DNA of 64,000 bases from Actinomycetes bacterium (GTDB lineage: Bacteria; Actinomycetota; Actinomycetes; Actinomycetales; Dermatophilaceae). The DNA lies in the NCBI GenBank assembly GCA_029552065.1, contig JAKPEG010000225.1, positions 1-64,000 of the forward strand, given 5' to 3'. Position numbers and translations under genes: made by a program. Within the stretch, counting starts at the first letter, position 1; every line of letters begins with the position of its first letter. The notes beneath the pieces were generated by a model. The model saw only the letters and a program-made list of their open reading frames with translations. It was not told the origin of the DNA and searched no databases. Shown piece by piece: positions 62,844-64,000 of the stretch.

Positions 62844-62879
62844 GGAGGGAGACAGGGAGGGAGACAGGGGAGGGAGAGG
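62838..62879 (+). repeat. Polypurine G-run tract (possible G-quadruplex)
   Basis: All purine except two C. GGGAGGGAGACA is repeated, giving at least six GGG runs separated by 1-5 nt on the coding strand, between the palindrome and the rplS promoter-like element. Confidence 0.75.
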
Positions 62880-62915
62880 TGGGTGTCGGTGCCCCATCGA
62901 TTTCCCCGGGGCCCC

Positions 62916-62934
62916 GGGCTCTGGCACACTTGGG
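62916..62934 (+). promoter_or_regulatory. Promoter-like element upstream of rplS
   Basis: GGGCTCTGGCACACTTGGG matches the element ahead of rpsP. It suggests rplS has its own promoter now that it is separated from trmD; the leader would be about 150 nt and contains a GGCATAC motif at 63028. Confidence 0.45.
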
Positions 62935-63088
62935 AGGTTGCCATCCGGCACCAGAGCAGCCCCTGCCACAGGGGGAGCGAAGCGGACCACTCGGACACCG
63001 GGAGGGCCGACGCGCGGCCGGCCGGACGGCATACGACAGACGACACCACCCGAGGCGACCTGTGGCGCCACGAGAAAGCGAAGCGACC

Positions 63089-63445
63089 ATGCACCACCTC
63101 GACGACGTCGACGCCGCGAGCCTACGCTCGGACATCCCCGCCTTCCGCGCCGGGGACACCCTCAAGGTCCATGTGAAGGTCATCGAAGGCAACCGCTCCC
63201 GGATCCAGGTCTTCCAGGGCATCGTCATCCGCCGTCACGGGTCGGGCGTGGGCGAGACCTTCACCGTCCGCAAGGTCTCCTTCGGCGTGGGCGTCGAGCG
63301 GACCTTCCCCGTGCACACCCCGATCATCGACAAGATCGAGGTGCTCACCCGCGGCGACGTGCGCCGCGCCAAGCTCTACTACCTCCGCGACCTGCGCGGC
63401 AAGGCCGCCAAGATCAAGGAGAAGCGCGAGAGCGTCACCAAGTGA
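63089..63445 (+). CDS. rplS: 50S ribosomal protein L19
   Basis: A 118-aa L19 located at the 30S-50S interface. It has [48 protein letters not shown] and the C-terminal [18 protein letters not shown]. Length normal. Followed by lepB, as in most actinobacteria. Confidence 0.96.
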   Translation: MHHLDDVDAASLRSDIPAFRAGDTLKVHVKVIEGNRSRIQVFQGIVIRRHGSGVGETFTVRKVSFGVGVERTFPVHTPIIDKIEVLTRGDVRRAKLYYLRDLRGKAAKIKEKRESVTK

Positions 63446-63470
63446 CGCGCGCGACGGGGGGCAGCGCGGC

Positions 63471-64000
63471 GTGACCTCGGGACCCACGGGCGACGACACC
63501 GAGCACGGCTCCGGTGCGACCGGGTCCGGGGCGTCCGGGTCCGGTGCGTCCGGCTCGGCTGCGTCCGGCTCGGCTGCGTCGGGCTCCGGTACGTCGGGCT
63601 CGGCCGGCTCACCCGGGCCGTCGGCCCGTCGGCCCGGCTCGTTCCTCACGACCCTGGGCGTCGCCTTCCTGGTCATGCTGCTGGTGCGGGGGCTGCTCGT
63701 CCAGTCCTTCCAGGTTCCGTCGACCTCGATGGAGCCGACCCTCGAGCCCGGCGACCGGATCCTCGTGAGCCGCCTCACCCGTGGCCCCTCGATCCAGCGT
63801 GGCGATGTCGTCGTCTTCGACGGCACCGGCACGTGGGGGCCGCCGGGGGGAAGCACGAGCACCGGCAGGGGTCTCGGCCAGTTCGTGCGGTCGATGCTCA
63901 GCCTCGTGTCCCTCGGCTCGGGTGCCGACTACGTCAAGCGCGTGATCGGCGTGCCCGGCGACCATGTCGTCTGCTGCGACGCCGACGGGCGGCTGCGCGT
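63471..64000 (+). CDS. lepB: Signal peptidase I (partial, runs off the window)
   Basis: The first 176 or so residues are present. A Gly/Ser/Ala repeat region (about 12-47) precedes the membrane helix (TTLGVAFLVMLLVRGLLVQ). The catalytic Ser is in PSTSMEPTLEPGD and the catalytic Lys in YVKRVIGVPGD. It cleaves Sec/Tat signal peptides. GTG 63471 start, 25 bp after rplS. The C-terminus lies outside the window. Confidence 0.92.
   Translation, partial: MTSGPTGDDTEHGSGATGSGASGSGASGSAASGSAASGSGTSGSAGSPGPSARRPGSFLTTLGVAFLVMLLVRGLLVQSFQVPSTSMEPTLEPGDRILVSRLTRGPSIQRGDVVVFDGTGTWGPPGGSTSTGRGLGQFVRSMLSLVSLGSGADYVKRVIGVPGDHVVCCDADGRLR
63507..63611 (+). repeat. Seven 15-bp in-frame repeats in lepB
   Basis: Units starting at 63507 and every 15 bp to 63597 encode five-residue Gly-Ser-Gly/Ala-Ala-Ser/Thr repeats in the cytoplasmic N-terminal tail of signal peptidase I. 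Confidence 0.88.

Overview
This is a chromosomal segment of a high-GC (about 70% by eye) actinobacterium. The backbone order is the usual one for the class: DAK2 protein, recG, rsmD, coaD, DUF177, rpmF, rnc, mutM, smc, ftsY, amtB, glnB, glnD, ffh, rpsP, khpA, rimM, trmD, rplS, lepB. The gene order, frequent GTG starts, apparently leaderless genes and an S16 protein with a C-terminal sunset-type domain suggest Micrococcales, probably near Intrasporangiaceae/Dermatophilaceae. That placement is an inference.

Layout. 1-12 kb: housekeeping genes for RNA, DNA repair and CoA synthesis, plus an M3 peptidase, acylphosphatase, chorismate mutase and a polytopic membrane protein. 12.1-15.7 kb: smc. 15.9-27.4 kb: accessory metabolic block with an IclR regulator divergent from a branched-chain-amino-acid-type ABC importer (permease and ATPase fused in one ORF), an MBL-fold protein, an FAD monooxygenase, an M13 peptidase and a glyoxalase-like protein. 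27.4-29.6 kb: small, lower-GC, defence-like island with a DrmC-like PLD-family protein, a perfect 21-bp inverted repeat, an XRE/ImmA-type metallopeptidase regulator and a PIN-like protein. 30-37.2 kb: ftsY, the nitrogen-control genes amtB-glnB-glnD with GlnR-like boxes, and ffh.

37.3-51.9 kb is a twelve-gene minus-strand catabolic run, mostly with overlapping ends. It encodes a multifunctional beta-oxidation protein, HMG-CoA-lyase-like protein, enoyl-CoA hydratase, three acyl-CoA dehydrogenase-family proteins, an SDR, a thiolase, an acyl-CoA ligase, an alpha/beta hydrolase, a homogentisate-dioxygenase-like cupin and an HpaB-family flavoprotein. A TetR regulator and a class III CoA-transferase are divergent from it, followed by a WS/DGAT acyltransferase and a lipase-like hydrolase. 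Together they suggest activation, hydroxylation, ring cleavage and beta-oxidation of an unidentified aromatic or alicyclic acid. 56.5-59.3 kb holds an alpha/beta hydrolase, an amidohydrolase and a lipoprotein. The window ends in the rpsP-khpA-rimM-trmD // rplS-lepB region, where trmD and rplS are separated by a 1.2-kb segment with an endonuclease-like gene between two inverted copies of a long perfect palindrome.

The 7-mer GTATGCC/GGCATAC recurs about once per kb in genes and spacers alike, roughly ten times its chance expectation. No tRNA, rRNA, CRISPR array or transposase gene was recognised.
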